This document shows positions 1-6,942 of a stretch of DNA of 8,678 nucleotides, piece by piece. Origin of the DNA: Methanomassiliicoccaceae archaeon (GTDB lineage Archaea; Thermoplasmatota; Thermoplasmata; Methanomassiliicoccales; UBA472); NCBI GenBank assembly GCA_016919565.1, contig JACXTO010000128.1:1-8678 (forward strand), read 5' to 3'. The position numbers and the translations under genes are program-made. Under the pieces are notes generated by a model. That model searched no databases and was not told the origin of the DNA. It was given only the letters and a program-made list of their open reading frames with translations. Positions within the stretch are counted from its first letter, which is position 1; every line of letters starts with the position of its first letter.

Positions 1-2207
1 AGCGGATGGTGGACCGACACTTCATGCCGTCGTTCTACGTCCGCTCCGCTTCGGAGGAAGCGTTGCGCAAGATCGCCGCCGACCTGCGCATGATCGACGT
101 TCCAGATACCAGTATCGAAATGCATAGCACCCTGATGCACCCCGGGCCGATGCCGTTCCTGCGCGTCACTCCAGGCGACTACGCCTCCCTGGGGCAGACT
201 GCCAGATTGGTCGACGCCTGGGGCCGCTATCGCGATAATGAGCTGTACAACGTCGATCTGCGCCTCGACCAGCGCTACTTCCTGAAGCACGATATCTTCC
301 CCATGGGCCTGCTGGAGGTCGGGACGACGTACCGCATGCTCGACTCCCAGGACCGGGTCATCTATCCCGTGCCGGAACTAACGACGGCCATGCTGAAGGT
401 GGACGTGCGCGCCTCCCGGGGCATCCCGGTGCTGGACGACGTGATAGAGAGCGTGCGGGTGGACGACGTGCTCCTCGACGGAACGGAAGAAAGCATCCTG
501 GAGGAGCTGCAGTCGCTCGTTCACGAACGAGATCCAGACGTCATCTACACCGAGGGCGGCGACGAGTTCTACATGGAGTACCTGACCAAGAGGGCGGAGG
601 GGCATGGCATCGCCCTGAACCTCGGAAGGGAGGCGGGATTCCGCAAGGCCAAGGAGAAGAGCTACTTCACCTACGGCCGAATAATGTACAAGCCGCCGGC
701 GCACAAGCTGCGCGGCCGGATCCACATGGACGTCGACAAATCCATAACGTACACGCGCAGCGGCATCTATGGCCTGATCGATATCGCCCGGCTAAGCCTG
801 ATCCCCGTGCAGGACCTGGCCCGCCTGTCGCCCGGGAGCGCGATAAGCGCCATGCAGATCAATCAAGCGGTTCGCGACGGGCACCTGGTGCTGTGGAAGA
901 AGAACCTGCCGGAGGGCTTCAAGACCGCCGGGGCGCTGCTGCTTTCAGACCGAGGGGGATTCATCTACGAGCCGAAGGTCGGGATACACGAGCGCATCGC
1001 CGAGGTCGACTTCGCCTCGCTCTATCCGAGCATAATCGTGCGGCACAACATCTCGCCGGAGACGCTAATGTGCTCCTGCTGCCCCTCCTCCTCGCGCGTC
1101 GTCCCGGGCATCGGCTACTGGACCTGCGACAAGCATGTCGGACTTCTGCCGACTGTCCTGGAGCCGGTGATCAAGCGCCGGCTGGAGCTGAAGCGACTGA
1201 TCAAGGAGAACTCGCCGAACAAGGAGATGTACGACCAGCGCGCCCAGCTGCTGAAGTGGCTGCTGGTGACCTGTTTCGGGTACACCGGCTACCGCAACGC
1301 CCGCTTCGGCCGGATCGAGTGCCACGAGGCGATCAACGCCCACGGGAGAGAGATACTGCTGCGCGCCAGCGGCATGGCCGAGGAGCGTGGGTTCAGCATA
1401 TTGCACGGCATCGTCGACTCGCTCTGGCTCGAAGGGAACGGCGACGTGGACTCGTTCTGCCGTGACGTGGAGCGGGAGGTGGGGATACCGCTGCATCTCG
1501 ATGGCATCTACAAGTGGATCGTGTTCCTGCCGTCGATAGCCACCGGCATCGGGGCGCTGAACCGCTACTACGGCCTGTTCGAGAGCGGGGAGCTGAAGCT
1601 GCGGGGCATCTTCCTGCGCCGGAGCGATACCATCGCGCTCGCCCGTTCGCTGCAGGACGACATGCTGGCCGTCTTCTGCAGAGCCTCCGATGCAGCAGGA
1701 TTCAAGGCGCTGATCCCGGAGGCGCTCGCGGTCCTCGACCGCTACCTGGACGATCTGCGGAGCGGGAGCGTGCCGCTGCAGCAGCTGATAATGCGCCGGC
1801 GGACGTCCAAGGAACTTGAGGAGTACACGCAATTCAACGATTCCTACGCGGCGCTGAAGCAAATGAACGAGCGCGGCTTCGACGTGCCTCCAGGCAGAGC
1901 GGTGGAATACGTAATCTGCGACGGCGAGAGCAAGAGCATCTGGAATCGGGTCAAAGTGGCGGCGTTCATCGACGGCAGCGAGCAATACGATACGAACGAA
2001 TACGCCAAGATCCTGTTGCGAGCGACCGCAGACCTGCTGATACCCTTCGGCTGGAGCTTCGAGACGCTCAGCCAGCGCTCCGGCCTAACCGCCCAGAGCT
2101 GCAAGCAGCGGATCTCGCAATCCGAAGTAGAAAAGTATGAGAGGAAAGAGCATCGAGCCGGTCAGGTGCACCCTGCCGATGCCGAGGAGCGGAGGCAGCA
2201 GGCCTAG
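1..2207 (+). CDS. polB: Family B DNA polymerase, PolB2-like, 5' end missing
   Basis: The frame is open from the left edge; the first ATG (base 6) is probably internal, because the N-terminal strands expected before the PSFYV segment of family B polymerases are absent. Numbering from that ATG: a degenerate 3'-5' exonuclease domain covers about 120-300. Exo I reads KVDVR (D133, no following Glu), Exo II reads EGGDEF in place of the N..FD pattern, and Exo III lacks a clear YxxxD. Motif A is canonical, DFASLYPSII (D335). A Cys cluster follows (C356, C358, C359, C374), a possible zinc knuckle. Motif B is K417...FGYTGY. Motif C is HGIVDS instead of YGDTDS, so the first Asp is lost but the metal-binding second Asp (D471) is kept. 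A thumb-like segment, LRGIFLRR, follows. The pattern recalls archaeal PolB2, some members of which act in translesion synthesis; the clade call is inference. Proofreading is probably lost, while residual polymerase activity is possible. The last 41 codons lie opposite the next gene's 3' end. Confidence 0.85.
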   Translation, partial: RMVDRHFMPSFYVRSASEEALRKIAADLRMIDVPDTSIEMHSTLMHPGPMPFLRVTPGDYASLGQTARLVDAWGRYRDNELYNVDLRLDQRYFLKHDIFPMGLLEVGTTYRMLDSQDRVIYPVPELTTAMLKVDVRASRGIPVLDDVIESVRVDDVLLDGTEESILEELQSLVHERDPDVIYTEGGDEFYMEYLTKRAEGHGIALNLGREAGFRKAKEKSYFTYGRIMYKPPAHKLRGRIHMDVDKSITYTRSGIYGLIDIARLSLIPVQDLARLSPGSAISAMQINQAVRDGHLVLWKKNLPEGFKTAGALLLSDRGGFIYEPKVGIHERIAEVDFASLYPSIIVRHNISPETLMCSCCPSSSRVVPGIGYWTCDKHVGLLPTVLEPVIKRRLELKRLIKENSPNKEMYDQRAQLLKWLLVTCFGYTGYRNARFGRIECHEAINAHGREILLRASGMAEERGFSILHGIVDSLWLEGNGDVDSFCRDVEREVGIPLHLDGIYKWIVFLPSIATGIGALNRYYGLFESGELKLRGIFLRRSDTIALARSLQDDMLAVFCRASDAAGFKALIPEALAVLDRYLDDLRSGSVPLQQLIMRRRTSKELEEYTQFNDSYAALKQMNERGFDVPPGRAVEYVICDGESKSIWNRVKVAAFIDGSEQYDTNEYAKILLRATADLLIPFGWSFETLSQRSGLTAQSCKQRISQSEVEKYERKEHRAGQVHPADAEERRQQA

Positions 2208-3689
2208 AACGCTGGCGCAGGCCAGGAGGATCAGGCCGGAGAGGCCGTTGAACACCGCCACCAGGACGAGAACAAAAGAGATCACGATGAGGTTCAGCGG
2301 CAGCAGGCTCACGCCACCAAGCTTCCTGGCAACGAGAGCGCCAAGCCGTAGCGTGGCGAAATAGCCGAGCAGGGCGCCGACCAGGGTGGCGAGGAGCAGG
2401 ACGACGAAGTCGGCGGAGAGGGGCGATGCCAATTCGCCCAGGCCCTCCAGCCCCAGGACCTGCATCACCGTCAGCAGCGCCCCGGTCCGGCCTTTCTCCA
2501 ACGTGGCTAGGGCGATCAGGCTGAAGACCGCCGAGGACGTGCCGACGGCCGACACCATGACGATGAAGCGCTTGGCGCCTTCATCCCGGTCGGCATCGTC
2601 CCGCCTGGAGAACAAGGAGGCGATGACCGTACCGGTGGTGGACGATATCCCTGGCAGCCATCCGGCCAGGAAGCCGGCGGCCGTTCCTTTGAGCCCGTCA
2701 CCGAGCGACACGGACGCTTCCCCGCAGCCCTCCTGCTGCGGCACCGGCCGGGAGCGCAGGGACAGCAGCAGCGAGGGAAAGCCGAACAGCCCGGTGAGCA
2801 GGGGGAAGAGCACGCTCTGCCGCATGCCTGGAAATAATTCTGAGAAGGGCAGCTGCGCGTTCATCGCCAGGAATCCTAACCAGCCGGATGCGAGGAAGAG
2901 CGTCAAGGCGAATAGTGGAGCGATTGTCGACCTCCTCCGCACCGACCATACGCCCTCGGCTATGACGTTCGCTCCGACCCTCGGAACGGGGCCGAGCACG
3001 TTCCACTTCCCATGTTGATTCGCAAGCAAGAAGCCGCGCGCCGATCTGTGGATGACCCGACCAGAGATGCGGCCATGCGAACGGTCCGATGGGATCGGAA
3101 GGACCGATATCACCGTCGCAGCTTCGACCACGGATCCAGGTCTTGCATCCAAGAGCGTGCGCACCTTCCTCGACCGGAATTCGGAGGCGATCAGAAGCAC
3201 AGCGACGAGGAGCAGGAAATAGGGACAGGCCAGCTCGATGGCCCACTCGCAGCCCCAAGCGGAGAGCATGAAGAGCTGCAGTGGGACGGCGAGAAGGAGC
3301 GCGACCGTCGCCCCGATCAAGCTGCCGGTGGCGGCGCAGACCAATGCCGGCCCGCCCTGCCCAGCGAGCAGCAGGCGATGCGCCGGCAGCACGGAGAGCA
3401 CCTTGCTCTCGTCCGGTATCCCGAGGAACAGGGAGGGAAGGAAATCAACGAAGGAATGCGTCACCGAGGCGGCGATTATCAGCACCGAGAGGAGCAATGG
3501 AGCGAACTCCGGCCGAAGTCCGAATTCCGTGCACAGGTAGGCGATCCCTTCCAACAGAGGGACGCTCATCGCCAATAGGAGCAGTGCCAACGTGTTGACA
3601 TGCATCCCAGGGACGAGGCCGCTGCCCATGCCCAGCAGCGAGCCGAGCACGGCGAACAACAGCACCACCAGCATTGTCCCCAGGTCCAT
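2085..3689 (-). CDS. TctA/DUF112-like integral membrane protein (archaeal COG1784 type)
   Basis: A 534-residue, very hydrophobic protein with many predicted membrane segments. It has two related halves: an N-terminal GLVPGMHVNT motif (24-33) is echoed by GWLPGISSTT (343-352). This is the internal repeat typical of TctA-like permeases, as is the segment around DFLPSLFLGIPDE (82-94). Between the halves, about 183-252, is a polar stretch that looks like a small beta-rich OB-type domain (G-rich strands GRISGRVI, GFLLAN, VGANVIAEGVW). In bacteria TctA is the large membrane subunit of tripartite tricarboxylate transporters. No binding protein (TctC) or small subunit (TctB) is adjacent here, so this archaeal homologue may act alone and its substrate is unknown. 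The ATG at 3689 precedes the first membrane helix directly. The 3' end overlaps the convergent polymerase gene, but the C-terminus reads as a natural family end. Confidence 0.8.
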   Translation of the reverse strand: MDLGTMLVVLLFAVLGSLLGMGSGLVPGMHVNTLALLLLAMSVPLLEGIAYLCTEFGLRPEFAPLLLSVLIIAASVTHSFVDFLPSLFLGIPDESKVLSVLPAHRLLLAGQGGPALVCAATGSLIGATVALLLAVPLQLFMLSAWGCEWAIELACPYFLLLVAVLLIASEFRSRKVRTLLDARPGSVVEAATVISVLPIPSDRSHGRISGRVIHRSARGFLLANQHGKWNVLGPVPRVGANVIAEGVWSVRRRSTIAPLFALTLFLASGWLGFLAMNAQLPFSELFPGMRQSVLFPLLTGLFGFPSLLLSLRSRPVPQQEGCGEASVSLGDGLKGTAAGFLAGWLPGISSTTGTVIASLFSRRDDADRDEGAKRFIVMVSAVGTSSAVFSLIALATLEKGRTGALLTVMQVLGLEGLGELASPLSADFVVLLLATLVGALLGYFATLRLGALVARKLGGVSLLPLNLIVISFVLVLVAVFNGLSGLILLACASVLGLLPPLLGIGRVHLTGSMLFPLILFYFGLRDPLLAALGG

Positions 3690-3750
3690 GGGCGCATTTC
3701 CGCTTTCATCGAAATCATCAAGGCCACTACTCTAAGCCTTCAGATAAGCA

Positions 3751-3760
3751 GTTTTAATTG
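3751..3760 (+). promoter_or_regulatory. Candidate TATA box for the ABC exporter operon
   Basis: The AT-rich element TTTTAATT (3752-3759) stands out in GC-rich DNA and lies about 28-30 bases before the preferred ATG at 3787. That is the spacing expected for an archaeal TATA box with transcription starting at or just before the start codon. It sits in the divergent gap between the TctA-like gene and the ABC operon. Read on the other strand it is also AT-rich, but it is about 65 bases from the TctA-like ATG. No purine-rich BRE is convincing. Confidence 0.4.
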
Positions 3761-3786
3761 CCTATGGCTCCGATGTCGTGGGGTCA

Positions 3787-4698
3787 ATGAAAGACGTCAT
3801 CGTCGCTGAGCAGCTGACAAAGAAATTCGAGGACCTGACAGCGGTCGACGGCATCAGTTTCACTATCCACGAGGGAGAGTGCTTCGGCTTCCTCGGTCCC
3901 AATGGCGCGGGCAAGACCACCACCATCCGCATGATCCAGTGCGTGTCCCCTATCACGTCGGGAAAATTGAGTGTGCTGGAAATGGACGCGAGCATGGACC
4001 AGCGACGCATCAAGGCCCTTCTGGGAGTGGCGCCGCAAGAGGACAACCTCGACCCGGATTTCTCCGTCCTCCGCAACCTGATAGTGTATGCGCGATACTT
4101 TGGCATCGAGCGCAGCGTGGCGGAGAAGAAGGCGCGCGAGCTGCTGGAGTTCATGCAGCTGACCGAGAAATCGGACGTGATGATACCCAAGATATCCGGG
4201 GGGATGAAGCGCCGCTTGGTCATCGCCAGGGCGCTGATGAACGACCCGAGGCTGCTGATCCTCGACGAGCCTACCACCGGCCTCGACCCTCAGGCAAGGC
4301 ACGTGATCTGGGACAAGATCCGGGAGCTGAAGAGGAAGGGCGTGACGGTGATCATCACCACCCACTACATGGACGAGGCGCAGCAGCTCTGCGACCGGCT
4401 GGTCATCATGGAGAAGGGCAAGATCCTGGTCGAGGGTGGACCGCAGCAACTGATCGAAAGCCAAGTGGGACGGGGCGTGGTGGAGGTGGTCAACCCGGAC
4501 CAGGGGGTGGAGGAGATCCTGCGCAGCAACGGCTGGGCGCTGGAGAGGGGGAGCGACCGCATATTTATCTATACCAACGAGCGGCGCATGGTCAGGGAGA
4601 AGGTGCAGAAGGACCTGCCGAACGCCAACGTGATCGCGCGCGATGCCACCCTGGAGGACGTCTTCCTCCGACTCACAGGAAGGGGGCTCAAGGAATGA
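3787..4698 (+). CDS. ABC-2 type exporter, ATP-binding subunit
   Basis: A 303-residue ATPase of the NodI/DrrA-like exporter class that powers the permease encoded next. Visible motifs: Walker A GPNGAGKT (37-44), Q-loop Gln84 in GVAPQED, signature ISGGMKRR (136-143; the M in place of Q is common in this class), Walker B LLILDE (156-161), D-loop TGLDP and H-loop His193 in TTHYMDEA. After the nucleotide-binding domain, about 80 residues form the extra C-terminal domain usual in this class, ending in a DATLEDVFLRLTG motif. An in-frame GTG at 3778 would add three residues. I prefer ATG 3787 because MKDVIVAEQLTKKF begins as family members do. The stop TGA overlaps the permease ATG (ATGA), implying translational coupling. 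The substrate is unknown; drugs, lipids or glycans are all handled by relatives. Confidence 0.92.
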   Translation: MKDVIVAEQLTKKFEDLTAVDGISFTIHEGECFGFLGPNGAGKTTTIRMIQCVSPITSGKLSVLEMDASMDQRRIKALLGVAPQEDNLDPDFSVLRNLIVYARYFGIERSVAEKKARELLEFMQLTEKSDVMIPKISGGMKRRLVIARALMNDPRLLILDEPTTGLDPQARHVIWDKIRELKRKGVTVIITTHYMDEAQQLCDRLVIMEKGKILVEGGPQQLIESQVGRGVVEVVNPDQGVEEILRSNGWALERGSDRIFIYTNERRMVREKVQKDLPNANVIARDATLEDVFLRLTGRGLKE

Positions 4699-5480
4699 GC
4701 ATCATCAATAACATCTCATTTCGCTCGCTGGCGGTGTGGGCGCGGAACAAGGACGTCTTCTTCCTCACCTGGAAGACGAACTTCCTGCCGCCGTTCCTCG
4801 AGCCGATACTCTACCTCCTGGCCATGGGCTTCGGCTTCGGCATGCTGGTGAGCGCCTTGCCTGCGCCGTACGATGAGTTCAGCTACGCGCAGTTCCTCGG
4901 CCCGGGCCTTATTGCCATCAGCGCCATGTACGGCGCGTTCTTCGAGTGCACCTACGGCTCCTTCGTGCGCATGCATTACCAAAAGACGTTCGATGCCATC
5001 GTGGCCACGCCGATAAGCATGGAAGAGGTGATCACCGGCGAGATTCTGTGGGGGGCGACGAAGAGCGTGATCAACGGCGCCATCGTCGCCGTAGTGATCC
5101 TGGCCTTCGGGCTGGCGACCTTGCCTGGAGTGCTGTTCATCCCGTTCATCGCGCTGCTGGCGGGACTGGCGTTCGGTTCGATAGCGATGATCTTCACCGC
5201 GCTCGTCCCGAACATCGACTCGTTCAACTATCCGTTCTTCCTGTTCATCACGCCGATGTTCCTGTTCAGCGGCACATTCTTCCCGCTGACCGTCCTCCCC
5301 ACCGCCGTCCAGCAGGTGGCGCTCGCGTTCCCGTTGACGCATGTGGCGACGATGATGCGCGACTTCTCGCTGGGCACTTATTCCATCAACGACCTCTGGG
5401 GCTGCATCTACCTGATCGTGCTCACTGCGATCTGCTTCTACGCGGCCATCTACCTGATGAAGCGGCGACTGGTCAACTGA
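4695..5480 (+). CDS. ABC-2 type exporter, permease subunit (NodJ-like)
   Basis: A 261-residue membrane protein starting within the ATGA overlap at the end of the ATPase gene, preceded by purine-rich AAGGGGG and AAGGA. The frame stays open far upstream through the ATPase gene, but only the part from ATG 4695 looks like a protein of this family. It shows about six membrane helices, a cytoplasmic N-terminal amphipathic stretch, the segment FLGPGLIAISAMYGAFFECTYGSF typical of NodJ/ABC-2 permeases, the coupling region KTFDAIVATPISMEEVITGEI, and a late FLFSGTFFPL loop followed by a helix ending in basic residues (MKRRLVN). It forms the membrane channel of the exporter, probably as a dimer with two ATPase subunits. 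Its stop lies 8 bases inside the convergent phosphoribosyltransferase gene. Substrate unknown. Confidence 0.9.
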   Translation: MSIINNISFRSLAVWARNKDVFFLTWKTNFLPPFLEPILYLLAMGFGFGMLVSALPAPYDEFSYAQFLGPGLIAISAMYGAFFECTYGSFVRMHYQKTFDAIVATPISMEEVITGEILWGATKSVINGAIVAVVILAFGLATLPGVLFIPFIALLAGLAFGSIAMIFTALVPNIDSFNYPFFLFITPMFLFSGTFFPLTVLPTAVQQVALAFPLTHVATMMRDFSLGTYSINDLWGCIYLIVLTAICFYAAIYLMKRRLVN

Positions 5481-6030
5481 GGATCGTCAGCTTGCCGTCG
5501 CGCACCTTGACCTTCACCAGGGTCTTGATGTGGATGCCGAGCTCCTTCTCGATCTTCGCCTTCTCGCCGCCCTTCTCCACTACCACGATGACGTCCACGA
5601 TGTCGGCGCCGATCTCCTGCAAGCCGCGGATGACCGCCTTGATCGTTCCACCGGTGCTCATGACGTCGTCGACCAGCACCACCCGGTCTCCCGACCTGAT
5701 GTCGTTGATGTACATCTCTTTGTGCGAATAGCCGGTCCATTGCGTTATCTCCACCTCGCCTGGCAGACCGTAGCGCCTCTTCCTCACCACCGTGTAAGGT
5801 ATCCCTAGTTCCAGTGAGAGAGGCACTACCAGCGGTATCCCCATCGCCTCCGGCGCCACGATCACGTCGCAATGGAAGTCCCCGACCTCCTTGATTGCGT
5901 CCAACGTCTCAGCTAGCACTATCGGGTCCATCCTCGGCACCCCGTCGGTTATCGGGTTGACGAAATAATCGTAATTGTTGATGCGCACGATCGGCGCCGC
6001 TTCCAGGCACTTCTTCAACTTCTCCAGCAT
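5473..6030 (-). CDS. hpt: Archaeal hypoxanthine/guanine-type phosphoribosyltransferase
   Basis: A 185-residue type I phosphoribosyltransferase, full length for the archaeal HPRT subfamily. It transfers a purine base to PRPP, giving IMP or GMP plus pyrophosphate, in cytosolic purine salvage. The PRPP-binding loop VVLVDDVMSTGGT is at 117-129, with the paired acidic residues D121-D122 and the loop glycines. The flexible-loop region VRKRRYGLPGE is at 82-92. The N-terminal segment RINNYDYFVNPITDGVPRM is typical of the archaeal group, which is related to adenine phosphoribosyltransferases, so base specificity cannot be read with certainty. The gene follows the other phosphoribosyltransferase gene after 53 bases, on the same strand, and has its own TATA-like box, suggesting a separate or additional promoter. 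Its last bases overlap the convergent permease stop. Confidence 0.85.
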   Translation of the reverse strand: MLEKLKKCLEAAPIVRINNYDYFVNPITDGVPRMDPIVLAETLDAIKEVGDFHCDVIVAPEAMGIPLVVPLSLELGIPYTVVRKRRYGLPGEVEITQWTGYSHKEMYINDIRSGDRVVLVDDVMSTGGTIKAVIRGLQEIGADIVDVIVVVEKGGEKAKIEKELGIHIKTLVKVKVRDGKLTILS

Positions 6031-6053
6031 CGTCGAAGGGATTTGCTGAGAGC

Positions 6054-6061
6054 GTATTAAG
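6054..6061 (-). promoter_or_regulatory. Candidate TATA box for hpt
   Basis: On the minus strand, CTTAATAC lies about 27 bases before the hpt ATG (6030), in the 53-base gap after the upstream phosphoribosyltransferase gene. This is the standard archaeal TATA-to-start distance and would give a leaderless or nearly leaderless transcript. No Shine-Dalgarno-like run stands immediately before the ATG, which agrees with leaderless initiation. Confidence 0.45.
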
Positions 6062-6083
6062 ATTCTGGTTCGTTCGCGACGGA

Positions 6084-6746
6084 TCAGACAGTCTTCATCC
6101 AGAGGCGGCCGGTCCGCTTCACCTTGCCCTCGGCCTCCAGGAACTTGAGTGTCCCTCGCACCAGCTCCTCGCTCACATCGATCTGGAATTGGTCCTTGAA
6201 TGCCTGCCGGACCTCCTGCTCGGTCTTGCCCTCGTGCAGCGTCTTCGGCATCAGCGTTCGCAAATCCTCATGCAAGTTCCAAGGGAAGATGAACCAGGTC
6301 CAGTCGCTCTCTGCGACCTTCACTGAATAGAAGTCAGGTTCGATGGTAGAGTGACCGATGTGCAACAGGGTGGTGCTCTTGATCTCCTTTGGCCTCATCT
6401 CCTTGATGTGGGAGATCGCCAGCTTGAGGCTTTCTCCCGTATCAGTGATGTCGTCGACTATCAGAACGGTCTCGTGGGCGATGTCCGCGTTCAGCTCTTG
6501 GGTGAGGAGCGCCTTCCCGTCCTGGCTGGCGGTGATGCCCCAATGCTCCGTCTTCACTGCATACAATTTCTTAACATGCAGGTAATCGCACAATAACCGG
6601 GCGGGGATCCAGCCGCCCCGGGTAAGGCCGATGATGACGGTCGGCGTGCAGCGGCAGTCCTGGATCTGCCTAGCAACGTCCAACGTCCATTTGGTAATCT
6701 CATCATATGTCACCAATTTGCATTTGAATTTCTCAATCTCCACCAT
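6084..6746 (-). CDS. Predicted phosphoribosyltransferase (COG2236 type) with winged-helix-like tail
   Basis: A 220-residue protein. The phosphoribosyltransferase core (about 1-165) carries the PRPP loop VLIVDDITDTGES (94-106), an earlier GLTRGGWIPARLL segment (40-52) that would hold pyrophosphate, and the WFIFPW motif (151-156) typical of the COG2236 group, whose members use xanthine, guanine or hypoxanthine. The final part (about 174-220) looks like a small winged helix: two helices followed by a basic GKVKRTGRLWMK hairpin. That tail might bind nucleic acid or simply extend the fold; this is inference. An in-frame GTG at 6755 would add three residues, but it falls inside the AGGTGG Shine-Dalgarno-like run that sits 5 bases before ATG 6746, so I take the ATG. 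It probably works alongside hpt in nucleobase salvage. Confidence 0.82.
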   Translation of the reverse strand: MVEIEKFKCKLVTYDEITKWTLDVARQIQDCRCTPTVIIGLTRGGWIPARLLCDYLHVKKLYAVKTEHWGITASQDGKALLTQELNADIAHETVLIVDDITDTGESLKLAISHIKEMRPKEIKSTTLLHIGHSTIEPDFYSVKVAESDWTWFIFPWNLHEDLRTLMPKTLHEGKTEQEVRQAFKDQFQIDVSEELVRGTLKFLEAEGKVKRTGRLWMKTV

Positions 6747-6747
6747 G

Positions 6748-6757
6748 ATTGCCACCT
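6748..6757 (-). promoter_or_regulatory. Shine-Dalgarno-like site deciding the start of the COG2236-type gene
   Basis: On the minus strand, AGGTGG is followed by CAATC and then ATG (6746). The spacing of 5 bases is normal for archaeal ribosome binding. Because the site contains the in-frame GTG at 6755, it favours initiation at the ATG. Confidence 0.5.
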
Positions 6758-6890
6758 GGAACCTCGTTCATCTATGAGGACTGACGACGCCCATTACGAA
6801 CATAGGAGGAGAAAAAGGCTTTCGCGCCCTTTATCGTACTTCGGAAGGACGGAACGGACCGCGCCCATTTTCGGAACACCCAGCGAACCG

Positions 6891-6897
6891 TTAATAA
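6891..6897 (+). promoter_or_regulatory. Candidate TATA box for herA
   Basis: TTAATAA lies in the roughly 196-base divergent gap between the COG2236-type gene and herA, about 46 bases before the preferred herA ATG (6943). With a normal 25-30 base spacing, transcription would start near 6920, leaving a short leader that contains the GGTGGGATGG ribosome-binding-like run (6927-6936). The rest of the gap shows no other clear site. Confidence 0.4.
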
Positions 6898-6942
6898 GCA
6901 CTGAGCCAATGGTGGACGGAATCGTTGGTGGGATGGGATAAG

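Noticed and set aside
1065..1985. A 306-codon open frame on the minus strand opposite the polymerase gene
   Set aside because: It lies wholly inside a gene with clear motifs, is rich in Arg, His, Gln and Ala as expected for antisense of GC-rich codons, and resembles no family.
3690..3786. A dedicated promoter for the TctA-like gene in the divergent gap
   Set aside because: No AT-rich element sits at 25-30 bases from its ATG; the only candidate is about 65 bases away and fits the ABC operon better.
3784..4464. Long minus-strand open frames opposite the ABC ATPase
   Set aside because: They mirror the codon pattern of the strongly supported ATPase gene and have antisense-like composition without domains.
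4716..5342. A 208-codon minus-strand open frame opposite the permease
   Set aside because: Extremely rich in Arg, Glu, His and Gln, with no recognisable fold; a shadow of the membrane protein gene.
6733..6771. A 13-codon minus-strand upstream ORF (MNEVPGGNHGGD) overlapping the COG2236-type start
   Set aside because: Too short to judge, with no supporting ribosome-binding site; expected by chance.
6803..6809. A strong GGAGGAG ribosome-binding-like run in the divergent gap
   Set aside because: No start codon follows at a usable distance on the plus strand, so it is probably chance.
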